DNA from: JBEHWX01 sp048498995
Lineage (GTDB): Bacteria; Bacteroidota; Ignavibacteria; OLB7
Assembly: GCA_048498995.1 (NCBI GenBank)
Contig: JBEHWX010000049.1
Location: forward strand, 1 to 42,240
Direction: 5' to 3'
DNA: 42,240 bases
Made by a program: the position numbers and the translations under genes. Below, piece after piece: positions 15,914-23,586 of the stretch. Position 1 is the first letter of the stretch, and every line of letters starts with the position of its first letter. The notes beneath the pieces are model-generated. The model was not told the origin of the DNA, made no database searches, and worked only from the letters and a program-made list of their open reading frames with translations.

Positions 15914-16924
15914 TCACTCTTTCGTATCGGAAGATGGCGGATCAGGGGTGGCGAGGAAGGAGATGCCGGCGAGGATCGGGCGCGTCTCGACCTCGGACGT
16001 CGCCTCCTTCCGTTGGGAGCTGATATTCACCATGAACATCCGGCTATTGACGATCACGACGAGATTCCTGTAGTACCGCTTCCGCCCTGGTATGTATCCG
16101 GACACATCGAACGCCTCGACGCCGCCGAGCGTCGAATTCCCCTTCGACGTGATCTCGGAGCCTCTCTCGAGGCCGATAAGGATGTTCTCCATCACCTTCT
16201 CCCTGTCGAGCGAAAACGCATGGGGAACATCCCGCGTCGCCACCACCATCATCGTCGAATCCGGTCCGTCGACTCCCGCGACGAGGATCGTCCCTTCGTC
16301 CGGATTCTCACGTCGTGTCATCCGTTGCCAGGAGGACGGGAGCGCGACGTCGGCGCTCTCCCCCGGGAATTTGAAGTCCAGCGTCGGGGCTCGCGTGAAG
16401 TCCAGCACCGGGAACGCCGGCTCCCCGATGAAAGAGAAGCTGGCACGGATCGCCTCCACGTCGGCATCGTCGAACAGCTCGGTCCGATTCGAGCCAAAGA
16501 CGAGCGTGTAGATACGGTACTTGATATGCGCGTTCAGCACGCGAATGTGCTTTCCATCGGGCATCGCTCCCTTGAGGCAAATGGCCTGCACGCCGCCGAG
16601 CATCCAGGGCCTGCTCGTATCCAACACGACTCCGCTCCCGAAAAACGCGACGATGTCGGCGACATTGACCCGATCGGTAAAGTGGACCAGTTCCGTGACC
16701 AGCATCACGTCGACGGAATCGCCGCCGATGATCCTTCTGGCCGAGAGGAGGACGTTCACATCCCCATTGCCGAGGGGCCTCTCCCGCTCGGCATCGCGAT
16801 GCCAGGAGTCCGGCACACCGATCGAGCAGCCGAGAGAATCGAAGCGAAGGGTCGTCATCCGCGCCGAGCAGTCGACGGCGATGGCGACGAAGAGGAAAAG
16901 AAGTATCGCGATGATGCGATGCAT
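15914..16924 (-). CDS. family B exported protein, two domains
   Basis: 336 residues. Signal peptide MHRIIAILLFLFVAIAVDCSA is almost identical to that of the gene at 14770, also at DNA level (about 90 percent over 69 bases), although the mature parts have diverged far more. Domain 1: LRFDSLGCSIGVPDSW, NVLLSARRIIGGDSVDVMLV, LGGVQAICLKG, FGSNR..LFDDADVEAIRASFSFIG. Domain 2: FPGESADVALPSSWQRM, TILVAGVDGPDSTMMVVAT, LGGVEAFDVSGY, VNSRMFMVNIS, ILAGISFLATP. Domain 2 lacks the cysteine at the CSIG position (DVALP). Start ATG 16924 gives the signal peptide; an earlier in-frame start ten codons upstream adds a polar extension and is disfavoured. Closest relative is the gene at 17033. Confidence 0.83.
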   Translation of the reverse strand: MHRIIAILLFLFVAIAVDCSARMTTLRFDSLGCSIGVPDSWHRDAERERPLGNGDVNVLLSARRIIGGDSVDVMLVTELVHFTDRVNVADIVAFFGSGVVLDTSRPWMLGGVQAICLKGAMPDGKHIRVLNAHIKYRIYTLVFGSNRTELFDDADVEAIRASFSFIGEPAFPVLDFTRAPTLDFKFPGESADVALPSSWQRMTRRENPDEGTILVAGVDGPDSTMMVVATRDVPHAFSLDREKVMENILIGLERGSEITSKGNSTLGGVEAFDVSGYIPGRKRYYRNLVVIVNSRMFMVNISSQRKEATSEVETRPILAGISFLATPDPPSSDTKE

Positions 16925-17032
16925 CGCGATGGAACGATCGGGCTCGTGGGTCATGATCGTCGAACGTTAGTGAGGATCGTTACCGGGGCCATTCCGCGCG
17001 CCCCATGAACATGTCCGCGGACGGCTCCGCGC

Positions 17033-18061
17033 TCACCTGCCGCCGCCGGAGGCCGATGGCAGCTCGGGCGTGCCGATGAAGGAGAATCCGGCGAGGATCG
17101 GGCGTGTCTCGGCTTCGGACGTCGCTTCCTTCCTGAGGGAGTTGATCATCACCAAGTACACTCTGTGATTGGCGACGGCGAAGAGACTCCTGTAATGACG
17201 CTTCTCTTGCGGCATGTATCCGGTCACCTCGAGCGCCTCGATGCCACCGAGGGTCACGTATCCGGTGGACTCGATCTCGGAGCCGGTACGAAGGTCGGCG
17301 AGAATGGCCTCCTTGAACTCGGGGATCCTGATCGAGGGCATCGAGAATACGCCCATCGTATGAACCATCAGCATCGTCGAATCCGGGCCGGCGACGTCAT
17401 CGGCGACGAGGATCATTCCGTCCGGAGGATTCTCGGCGCGCGTGTTCCGTGCCCACGACGCCGGAATCGTGACATCTATGCCCTCTTGCGCGAACGTGAA
17501 TCGCGTGGGCACGACACGCGCGAAATCCAGCACCGGAAACTTCTGCTCCCCGATAAAGGAGAAGCTGGCGCGGATCGCCTCGACATCCGCGTCATCGAGC
17601 AGCTCGCGTCGGTTCGAGCCGCAGATGAGACTATAGAGCCGGTTCTTGGTGATGACCATCAACGATCTGATCCGCTTTCCGTTGCGGAGCGTCCCGCTGA
17701 AGCACACGGCGTCCGCGCCGGCAAGCGTCCACCGCCGGCGCGTATCCAACGCAACGCCCTCCCCGAACGCTTGGGCCTTCCCCTCGGCGAGGTCGGCGAC
17801 ATCGACCTGTTCGGAAAACTGGGTCATTGCCCCGGTCAGCATCACATCGACGGAATCGGCGCCAATGACCTTCACGGCCGAAAGGAGAATGGTCACTTCG
17901 CCTTTGCCAACCGGCCCCTCCCGCGCGGTATTGCGACGCCAGGCGTCCGGCAGTCCGATCGAGCAGCCGAGGGAGTCGAAGTGAAGGGTCGTCATCTGCG
18001 CCGCGCAGCCGACGGCAACGGCGATGAGCAGGATGAGAACGAACGGGATGATGCGACCCAT
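17033..18061 (-). CDS. family B exported protein, two domains
   Basis: 342 residues, similar to the gene at 15914 along its whole length. Signal peptide MGRIIPFVLILLIAVAVGCAAQ: the AVGCA sequence comes close to a lipobox, so a lipoprotein form is possible for this member only. Domain 1: LHFDSLGCSIGLPDAWRRN, ILLSAVKVIGADSVDVMLT, GADAVCFSGT, GSNRRELLDDADVEAIRASFSFIG. Domain 2: FAQEGIDVTIPASWARN, ILVADDVAGPDSTMLMVHT, LGGIEALEVTGY, VANHRVYLVMINS, ILAGFSFIGTPELP. As in its neighbour, the domain 2 cysteine is replaced. The 387 bases upstream contain dispersed repeats rather than another family member, marking a break in the array. Confidence 0.83.
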   Translation of the reverse strand: MGRIIPFVLILLIAVAVGCAAQMTTLHFDSLGCSIGLPDAWRRNTAREGPVGKGEVTILLSAVKVIGADSVDVMLTGAMTQFSEQVDVADLAEGKAQAFGEGVALDTRRRWTLAGADAVCFSGTLRNGKRIRSLMVITKNRLYSLICGSNRRELLDDADVEAIRASFSFIGEQKFPVLDFARVVPTRFTFAQEGIDVTIPASWARNTRAENPPDGMILVADDVAGPDSTMLMVHTMGVFSMPSIRIPEFKEAILADLRTGSEIESTGYVTLGGIEALEVTGYMPQEKRHYRSLFAVANHRVYLVMINSLRKEATSEAETRPILAGFSFIGTPELPSASGGGR

Positions 18062-18178
18062 GGAGATCGACGTAATGTGGGTAGTACCTGTCACGAGGAT
18101 ACCGGTTGATGTCAGGGTATCAGTTGCGCACGCTGAAACCCATGGCGTGAGCCACGAGGGCTCCGTGGCGCGGGAAGA

Positions 18179-18205
18179 GCGCACGCTGAAGACGTGCGCC
18201 TACCA
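18179..18205 (+). repeat. dispersed hairpin repeat B, copy 1
   Basis: 27-base element containing cacgctgaagacgtg inside a 7-base stem (gcgcacg and cgtgcgc, 18179-18199) and followed by ctacca. The same 27 bases recur at 18367-18393 and 29035-29061. A degenerate half copy (gcgcacgctgaaa) lies at 18126-18138. Confidence 0.85.
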
Positions 18206-18263
18206 AAGACGCCTACCAAAGACGCCCACCGATGTGCATCTGCCATGGGCTCTCGAGAGAATG

Positions 18264-18296
18264 GCCGTAGGGGCGGCCCTCCGTGGCAGCCCATCC
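18264..18296 (+). repeat. dispersed repeat A, copy 1
   Basis: gccgtaggggcggccctccg followed by tggcagccc. Related sequences are at 28998-29030 (same orientation, directly before a B repeat) and 36003-36030 (opposite orientation). The stretch 18062-18448 holds these repeats and no gene. Confidence 0.65.
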
Positions 18297-18366
18297 CGCG
18301 CCGAGGAGGATGCGCGCGAATCAACGTGCTCAACACGCGCGTTGAAGGCACTGTGCGTTCGTCAAC

Positions 18367-18393
18367 GCGCACGCTGAAGACGTGCGCCTACCA
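18367..18393 (+). repeat. dispersed hairpin repeat B, copy 2
   Basis: Identical to the 27-base element at 18179-18205, 188 bases downstream in the same orientation. It is preceded by a degenerate version (cacgcgcgttgaaggcac) near 18331-18348 and followed by several short acgcctacc-like units up to about 18435. Confidence 0.85.
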
Positions 18394-18448
18394 TAAGACG
18401 CCTGCCGATATACGCCTACCGGTGTATACCTACCGAGGCGCGGCCGGC

Positions 18449-19489
18449 TCATTTCTTCCGGCTGGGGGCGGATCCGTTGTTCGACGGCGCGAAGAAGCCG
18501 ACGCCGGAGACGAGGCCGCGAGCATCCGGGCCGTCGAGCAGCTTCGGATCGTTGGCGACGAGCGTCACCATGTACATCCGATCGTTCGTGAAGGTGACGA
18601 GGGTCCGCATCACGCCGCCGGCGGTCAGGCGACCTCGCAGGTCGAGTGCCTCGCGGCCGCCGAGCGTGGTATAGATGGTCGTATCGAGCTTGAACGATCC
18701 ACCCTCCGCGATGGACTGCTCCATCCCGCGCTTGAGGTCGGGATCATGGAGATCGACCTTTTCCGGCATCGAGCGCACCATGAGAACCGTCCCCAGCGAG
18801 TCGTTGCCGTCGATACGCCTGGCCCCCAGCAGCGAGGTCATCACTTCCCCTTCTCCTTCCCGCTCGGGATCGCGCTCCCACCCAGCCGGGACCCTGACCG
18901 AGATTCCCTCGGAGGTGAACCGCAGGTCTCCCGACGCGCTCGGCGTTGCCTCCGGCGCGGTACCGGCGAGCTTTGGCGCACCGATGAACGCGAAGCTCGA
19001 AAGGATCCGCTCGAAATCGGGATCGTCGAGGAGCGCCGGATCGTTCGCGACGAACCAGAGCTGGTAGATCCGATCGTTGGCGAAGGCCGCGATCCGCCGG
19101 GCATGGAACGGCGTGGTCATGGTCGCCACCACGGCGTAGACACCGGCAAGCCGCGTGGTTGAAAGACTCGGATCGTTATCCTTGACGCCGAGGGATGTGC
19201 TCAACGCGCTGATGGCCCCCGGACCGTGCAGATTCGCCAGGCGCGGATCATCGAACACCATCAGCAGCACGGCCAGCGAATCGTCCCCGACCACCTTCTC
19301 GCCGGCCAGCAGCCCATGGACATGCTCCTTCCGCATCTTCTTTTCCTGCTCCGTGGCGCGGCGCCACCCCTTCGGCAGGCCGATCGAGCATTTATCGGCG
19401 GAGAATTTCGCGGTCGTCATCCGCTGCGCGGCACAGTCCGCGGCGATGGCGACGAAGAGGAACAGAACGGACGTGATGATGCGACGCAT
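18449..19489 (-). CDS. family B exported protein, two domains
   Basis: 346 residues. Signal peptide MRRIITSVLFLFVAIAADCAAQ resembles those of the genes at 14770 and 15914. Domain 1: AKFSADKCSIGLPKGWRRAT, HGLLAGEKVVGDDSLAVLLMVF, LAGVYAVVATM, FANDRIYQLWFVANDPALLDDPDFERILSSFAFIGAPKL. Domain 2: LRFTSEGISVRVPAGWERD, TSLLGARRIDGNDSLGTVLMV, LGGREALDLRGR, FTNDRMYMVTLVANDPKLLDGPDARGLVSGVGFF. The domain 2 cysteine is absent (ISVRVP). The ATG at 19489 is preceded by the same gattccc string as the start at 15810, and there is no Shine-Dalgarno match. The tail is rich in S, N and K. Confidence 0.83.
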   Translation of the reverse strand: MRRIITSVLFLFVAIAADCAAQRMTTAKFSADKCSIGLPKGWRRATEQEKKMRKEHVHGLLAGEKVVGDDSLAVLLMVFDDPRLANLHGPGAISALSTSLGVKDNDPSLSTTRLAGVYAVVATMTTPFHARRIAAFANDRIYQLWFVANDPALLDDPDFERILSSFAFIGAPKLAGTAPEATPSASGDLRFTSEGISVRVPAGWERDPEREGEGEVMTSLLGARRIDGNDSLGTVLMVRSMPEKVDLHDPDLKRGMEQSIAEGGSFKLDTTIYTTLGGREALDLRGRLTAGGVMRTLVTFTNDRMYMVTLVANDPKLLDGPDARGLVSGVGFFAPSNNGSAPSRKK

Positions 19490-19586
19490 GGGAATCGGAC
19501 TTCGTTGTTGGGCAGGTTTCTCATGGATACACGGAGCGGCGGCGAGACCGGCCCGGAACACCTTCTCCGGACGATCCCGATGGCGC

Positions 19587-20123
19587 TCACTGTTGGCCGT
19601 CGGGAGCCGGCGGCACCTCCGGCGTGCCGATGAAGGCAAAGCTCTCGATGATTGCCGAGACCTCGGCGTTCTTCACCAGATCGACGCCGACGCTGCCAAA
19701 GGAGAGCATGTACATGCGCTTGTTTGCGACGATCATCACCACCCTGGACTTCGCCTCCTCCTTCTGCGTGGCGATCTCCATCGCATCGACGCCACCGACG
19801 GAGATATACCGGTTCGCGTCGATGGTCTTTCCGGCGGCGGCCGCTTTCGAGCGGAGATTGTCGAGCATCCCGGGCTTCCGGAGCGAGCTCATGGCCTGGA
19901 GGTCGCTCACGATGACGACCAGGGCCACGCCGTCGGCGCTCCGCGCGTTCAGGATGGTTCGCGTCTCCCCGGTGGTTACCTCCCCCTCGGGATTCCGCTC
20001 CCAGGTTGCCGGAAGAGTGACCGCGCAGCGCTCCGCCTCGAACGTGAGCCGGTCGGACGGCATGGCCGCCATAAGCGCCGCGGCGACGGGAATGAGCAGG
20101 GAGAGAAGTCTCGTTCTGATCAT
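19587..20123 (-). CDS. family B exported protein, single domain
   Basis: 178 residues, one domain only. Signal peptide MIRTRLLSLLIPVAAALMAA, then LTFEAERCAVTLPATWERN, a strand-helix-strand core (TILNARSADGVALVVIVSDL; MSSLRKPGMLDNL), ISVGGVDAMEIATQ, RVVMIVANKRMYMLSFGS and the closing VSAIIESFAFIGTPEVP. The ATG at 20123 is the first possible start and leads straight into the signal peptide. The stop is 97 bases before the start of the two-domain gene downstream. Cysteine at CAVTLP is kept. Confidence 0.84.
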   Translation of the reverse strand: MIRTRLLSLLIPVAAALMAAMPSDRLTFEAERCAVTLPATWERNPEGEVTTGETRTILNARSADGVALVVIVSDLQAMSSLRKPGMLDNLRSKAAAAGKTIDANRYISVGGVDAMEIATQKEEAKSRVVMIVANKRMYMLSFGSVGVDLVKNAEVSAIIESFAFIGTPEVPPAPDGQQ

Positions 20124-20233
20124 GATGACAGCTCCGCTATCGGCGTGGACGGATACTCCGGGAACGGCCCGTGAACAGGCGCTCCGGAAGAGGACGCTCC
20201 GGAGCCGGAATGCAACCCGGGTCGTAACGAGAT

Positions 20234-20264
20234 CCGGGGAGCGCTCCCCTCGGAGGCTCCCCGG
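20234..20264 (-). terminator. hairpin between two family B genes
   Basis: Arms ccggggagc (20234-20242) and gctccccgg (20256-20264) pair perfectly over 9 bases. The hairpin starts 33 bases past the stop of the gene at 20297. No T-run, so it may only attenuate. Confidence 0.5.
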
Positions 20265-20296
20265 CCATGGTCGCGGTCGTCAGCTCGCGCGACGCC

Positions 20297-20839
20297 TCAC
20301 TTCTTCGCGTCGACGGTGTCGAACCGGGCGTAGGTCAGCTTGCCGCGGAAACGGAAGCTCTCGACGATCGAGCGGATCTCGGCATCCTCCATCGGCTCGG
20401 CGTTGATCTTGCCGGCGATGATCGTGTAGGTGCGCTCGTTGGCCATGGTGGTCACCGAGTAGATCCGCATGCTGTCGCGCGAGCGGGCGAACGCCTCGAT
20501 CGCGTCGATCCCTCCCATCTTCGTGTAGCCGGTCTTGCGCAGATCGTACTGGTTCTTCATCTGCTCGGTGATCGACTCCATCATGCTGGCGGTTCTGACC
20601 GGCACCATCGACTTGGCGTCGTGCAGGACCAGCGCCACGGAGCTGCCGTCGATCCGGCCGGCCAGCAGCAGCAGGCTCTTGTCCGATTTCTCGCGGTCGG
20701 CGTCGTGCTGCCATCCGCTCTTCGGCAGCGAGATGGCGCAGCGGGCATCGGCGAATTCATTGACGGTCATCGGCGCGTCGGCGCGGGCAACGAGCGTGAG
20801 CGCCAGAAGCGAGGCGGCAAAAGAGATGCGAGACAACAT
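20297..20839 (-). CDS. family B exported protein, single domain
   Basis: 180 residues. The ATG at 20839 is chosen over one 14 codons upstream because the His-rich extension (NHSHNQHSH) is unlike a signal peptide, while MLSRISFAASLLALTLVARADA is a good one. The domain shows VNEFADARCAISLPKSGWQHD, LLLLAGRIDGSSVALVLHD, a helix with SITEQMKNQY, GYTKMGGIDAIEAFAR, MANERTYTIIAGK and IRSIVESFRFRGK. The end differs from relatives: the usual FIG motif is FRG and a short TYARFDTVDAKK tail follows. Positioned between two other single-domain members on the same strand. Confidence 0.84.
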   Translation of the reverse strand: MLSRISFAASLLALTLVARADAPMTVNEFADARCAISLPKSGWQHDADREKSDKSLLLLAGRIDGSSVALVLHDAKSMVPVRTASMMESITEQMKNQYDLRKTGYTKMGGIDAIEAFARSRDSMRIYSVTTMANERTYTIIAGKINAEPMEDAEIRSIVESFRFRGKLTYARFDTVDAKK

Positions 20840-20908
20840 GTGCGAATGCTGATTGTGAGAATGGTTCGACTGCGCGATCACGCCGCGTATCCGGTCCCGG
20901 CGGGGGCA

Positions 20909-21445
20909 TCACTCCCCCTTGGCGGTCTCCTTCACCTGAGGCGCGCCGATGAAGGCGAAGCTTTCGACGATCGAGCGGACGTCCTTGTCGAGCTCGGCGC
21001 TGCCGGACTTGGCGCGCGCGGAGATCATGTAGAGTCGGGAGTTGGCCGCGGTGCAGATCAGGTAGGAGCTGCCGCCGCTCATCTCGGTGCCGACGAACTC
21101 GTAGGCGGGGATGCCGCCGAGCTTCGTGTAGCCGCTCCGGGTGATGGTCGCGTGCCGCTTCAATCCCTCCATGATCCCGTCGACGAAGCCCGGCTCCTTC
21201 ACGTTGCCGTCGACCGGCAGCGGGGTGGCCATCACCACCACGACTTTCGAGGCATCATCGTTCTCGATGGCGGCCAGGATTGCCGGCGACGCCTTCTCCC
21301 GCTCGGCGTTCCGGTTCCATCCCTTCTCCGGCAGCCAGAGCTTGCACTTGGCCTCGGCAAAGATGTAGGATGTGGCCCAGGCCGCGACCGGAACCAGGAG
21401 CATGGCAAGAAGGAGCGCGGCGGGACGCCGGAGGATGGAGCGCAT
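20909..21445 (-). CDS. family B exported protein, single domain
   Basis: 178 residues with signal peptide MRSILRRPAALLLAMLLVPVAA (cut near WATS). The domain has YIFAEAKCKLWLPEKGWNRN, ILAAIENDDASKVVVVMATPL, a helix VDGIMEGLKRHATI, SGYTKLGGIPAYEFVGTE, LICTAANSRLYMISARAK, and VRSIVESFAFIGAPQV. GYTK(L/M)GGI is shared with the gene at 20297, so these two are close relatives. ATG 21445 fits the signal peptide. The preceding gene ends 79 bases upstream. Confidence 0.84.
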   Translation of the reverse strand: MRSILRRPAALLLAMLLVPVAAWATSYIFAEAKCKLWLPEKGWNRNAEREKASPAILAAIENDDASKVVVVMATPLPVDGNVKEPGFVDGIMEGLKRHATITRSGYTKLGGIPAYEFVGTEMSGGSSYLICTAANSRLYMISARAKSGSAELDKDVRSIVESFAFIGAPQVKETAKGE

Positions 21446-21524
21446 GACGATCGTGCGGAGTTGCTGGATCGGGGAAAGGATATCCTGTTCGGGACACCCC
21501 GGGACGGTCGGTCCCGTGGATCAT

Positions 21525-22253
21525 CTATTCGGGAGTCCCGCTCTCCTCCGTCCGGGGGGCGGCGGGAGCGGCACCTTTCCGGCGGGCGCGGCGGTTGAGC
21601 AGGAAGCCCGCGATGCCGGCCAGCAGGAGAAACAAGATAATCCCGACCACGCGATATACCCAGGCATAAGCGCCCCCCGGCCGGCTGGCCACGTAGTCGA
21701 CTTCCGGCAGCCCGATGAAGTCGAAGCCGCGGACCATCTCGAGCGAGACCGGGTCCGGCGTGAACGCGCCGCCGGTGGGCGTCCGCGCGTAGATGCTGTA
21801 GACGTAGAGGAAGCCGTTGGCCGCGGTGGCGAGCGTGTAGGAATCCCCGCCGCGATGCTCCCGCGCCACGACGAGCCGCGCCGGCAGCCCCCGCACCTCC
21901 AGGGTATCGATCCTGACGATCGTGGCGTGCCCCGCGATGGCGTCGGTGACCGAGCGGGCCATCCCCTGGGTCTCCAGATCGTACTTCTCCCTGAGGGGCA
22001 TCGCCATCAGGAGCGCGGTGCGGCTGCCGTCGTTTTGCCGCGCGGCCAGCAGGATGTTCTTCCCGGCGCGGACCGCCTCCCGGTCGAGACGCCAGCCGCT
22101 GTCGGGAATCGCCACGAGGCAGCGGGACTGATCGAAACCGTAGCGCTCGGCGCGCGCCGAGGTGAAGGCAACGACGAGCATCGCGGCCACGCTGATGGCA
22201 ACGCGGAGGATGGGACGGAAGCGGCTCGGGCTCACGCCGCTCCTCCGATGCAT
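21525..22253 (-). CDS. family B exported protein with C-terminal membrane anchor
   Basis: 242 residues; the first family B gene after kynureninase. The signal sequence is MHRRSGVSPSRFRPILRV followed by AISVAAMLVVAFTSARA. The domain shows YGFDQSRCLVAIPDSGWRLD, ILLAARQNDGSRTALLMAMPL, VRGLPARLVVARE, TAANGFLYVYSIYA and LEMVRGFDFIGLPEVD. Unlike the others it continues into a hydrophobic segment (about residues 205-225, VYRVVGIILFLLLAGIAGFLL) and a basic tail (NRRARRKG), so it is membrane-anchored with the domain outside. A GTG at 22265 overlaps the kynU stop and would add four residues; either start implies translational coupling with kynU, nine or fewer bases away. This ties family B expression to the catabolic genes. 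Confidence 0.84.
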   Translation of the reverse strand: MHRRSGVSPSRFRPILRVAISVAAMLVVAFTSARAERYGFDQSRCLVAIPDSGWRLDREAVRAGKNILLAARQNDGSRTALLMAMPLREKYDLETQGMARSVTDAIAGHATIVRIDTLEVRGLPARLVVAREHRGGDSYTLATAANGFLYVYSIYARTPTGGAFTPDPVSLEMVRGFDFIGLPEVDYVASRPGGAYAWVYRVVGIILFLLLAGIAGFLLNRRARRKGAAPAAPRTEESGTPE

Positions 22254-22261
22254 CGGCGCGC

Positions 22262-23563
22262 TCACACCCGCTTCATCTTCTCGACGAAGCGCCAGATATC
22301 CTCGAAGCTGTTGTACATCGGCACCGGGGCAACGCGAATCACGTCCGGATAGCGATAGTCGACGATCACCCCTTCCCACTTCAGATACTCGGAGACCTTG
22401 CGCGCGTCGTCGCCGATGCGGATCGAGAGCTGTGCGCCGCGCTGCAGCGGATCGCGCGGGGTGATGATCTGGAACGGGTGCCCCTCCTGCGCGTCGAGCA
22501 GGAACTCGAGGTAGCCGGTGAGCAGATCGGACTTGGCGCGGAGCGCGGGCATCCCGGCCTGCTCGAACAGGTCGAGCGCCACGCGATGCACGGCCATCGG
22601 GAGGATCTGCGCGTTGGAGAGCTGCCAGCCGGCGGCGCCATGCTGCGGGATGAACTCCGGCCGCATCTCGAAGCGGGTCTTCGGATCGTTCCCCCACCAT
22701 CCGGCGAACCGCGGAAGCTCCGGATCGAATCCGTGCCGCTCGTGCACGAAGCAGCCGGCCACGCCGCCGGGCCCGGAGTTGAGATACTTGTAGGAGCACC
22801 AGACCGCGAAGTCCACGTCCCACTCGTGCAGGTGGAGCACCAGGTTGCCGGCCGCGTGCGCCAGGTCGAACCCGACCACCGCGCCGACGGCATGCCCCCA
22901 TTCGGTGATCCGGCGCATATCGAAGGCCTGGCCGGTGTAGTAGTTCACGCCGCCGAGCATCACCAGCGCCAGCTCCTCGCCGTGCGCGTAGATCTTCGTC
23001 TCGATATCCTCGGGACGGATCGTGGTCTCCCCGTCGCGCGGACGGAGCGCGATGATGGCGTCATCCGGATCGAAGCCGTGGAAGGCGGCCTGGCTTCTGA
23101 CCGCGTAGGTATCCGACGGGAAAGCGCCATCCTCGACCAGGATCTTGTAGCGGCTCTTGGTCGGCCGGTAGAAGCTGACCATCATCAGATGGAGGTTCGT
23201 GGTGAGGGTGTTCATCACCACCACTTCCTCCGGCTTTGCGCCGACGATCTTCGCGGCCGGGCGCTTGAGCAGCTCATGGTAGCCGTACCACGGATCGCGC
23301 GCCTCGAAGTGCCCCTCCACGCCGAGCTTCCCCCAATCCTCCAGCTCCTGAAGCACGGCCGCCTTGGCCGACTTCGGCTCCAGTCCGAGGGAGTTGCCGC
23401 AGAAGTAGACCATCGGATCGCCGGTGACCATGCGCGGCAGGTGATACTGGTCGCGATAGCCGCCGAGCGGATCGCGCTCATCCATCTCCCGCGCGAACTC
23501 GAGCGAGGGATGATACTTGGCGGACTGGGAGGGATTCGGATCGATGATCGGCAGATCAGTCAT
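22262..23563 (-). CDS. kynU: kynureninase
   Basis: 433-residue PLP enzyme that cleaves 3-hydroxykynurenine (or kynurenine) to 3-hydroxyanthranilate and alanine. It has the class V aminotransferase-like kynureninase layout: YFCGNSLGLEPKSAKA (53-68), the long helix before WYGYHELL (92-99), VVMNTLTTNLHLMMVSFYRPT (115-135), ILVEDGAFPSDTYAVRSQ (141-158), and GFDLAHAAGN (231-240) contacting the cofactor. The Schiff-base lysine K259 lies in WCSYKYLNSGPGG. The length is normal for the family. ATG 23563 has no clear ribosome site. It takes the product of Kmo and supplies the dioxygenase encoded at 25711. The next gene downstream follows almost without gap. Confidence 0.97.
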   Translation of the reverse strand: MTDLPIIDPNPSQSAKYHPSLEFAREMDERDPLGGYRDQYHLPRMVTGDPMVYFCGNSLGLEPKSAKAAVLQELEDWGKLGVEGHFEARDPWYGYHELLKRPAAKIVGAKPEEVVVMNTLTTNLHLMMVSFYRPTKSRYKILVEDGAFPSDTYAVRSQAAFHGFDPDDAIIALRPRDGETTIRPEDIETKIYAHGEELALVMLGGVNYYTGQAFDMRRITEWGHAVGAVVGFDLAHAAGNLVLHLHEWDVDFAVWCSYKYLNSGPGGVAGCFVHERHGFDPELPRFAGWWGNDPKTRFEMRPEFIPQHGAAGWQLSNAQILPMAVHRVALDLFEQAGMPALRAKSDLLTGYLEFLLDAQEGHPFQIITPRDPLQRGAQLSIRIGDDARKVSEYLKWEGVIVDYRYPDVIRVAPVPMYNSFEDIWRFVEKMKRV

Positions 23564-23586
23564 GGCGCGTGCACTCTCTGAGCAGG

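Noticed and set aside
22266..22901. N-terminal extension of the anchored family B gene into kynU
   Set aside because: The extension is an out-of-frame shadow of kynureninase; the signal peptide starts at 22253 or 22265.
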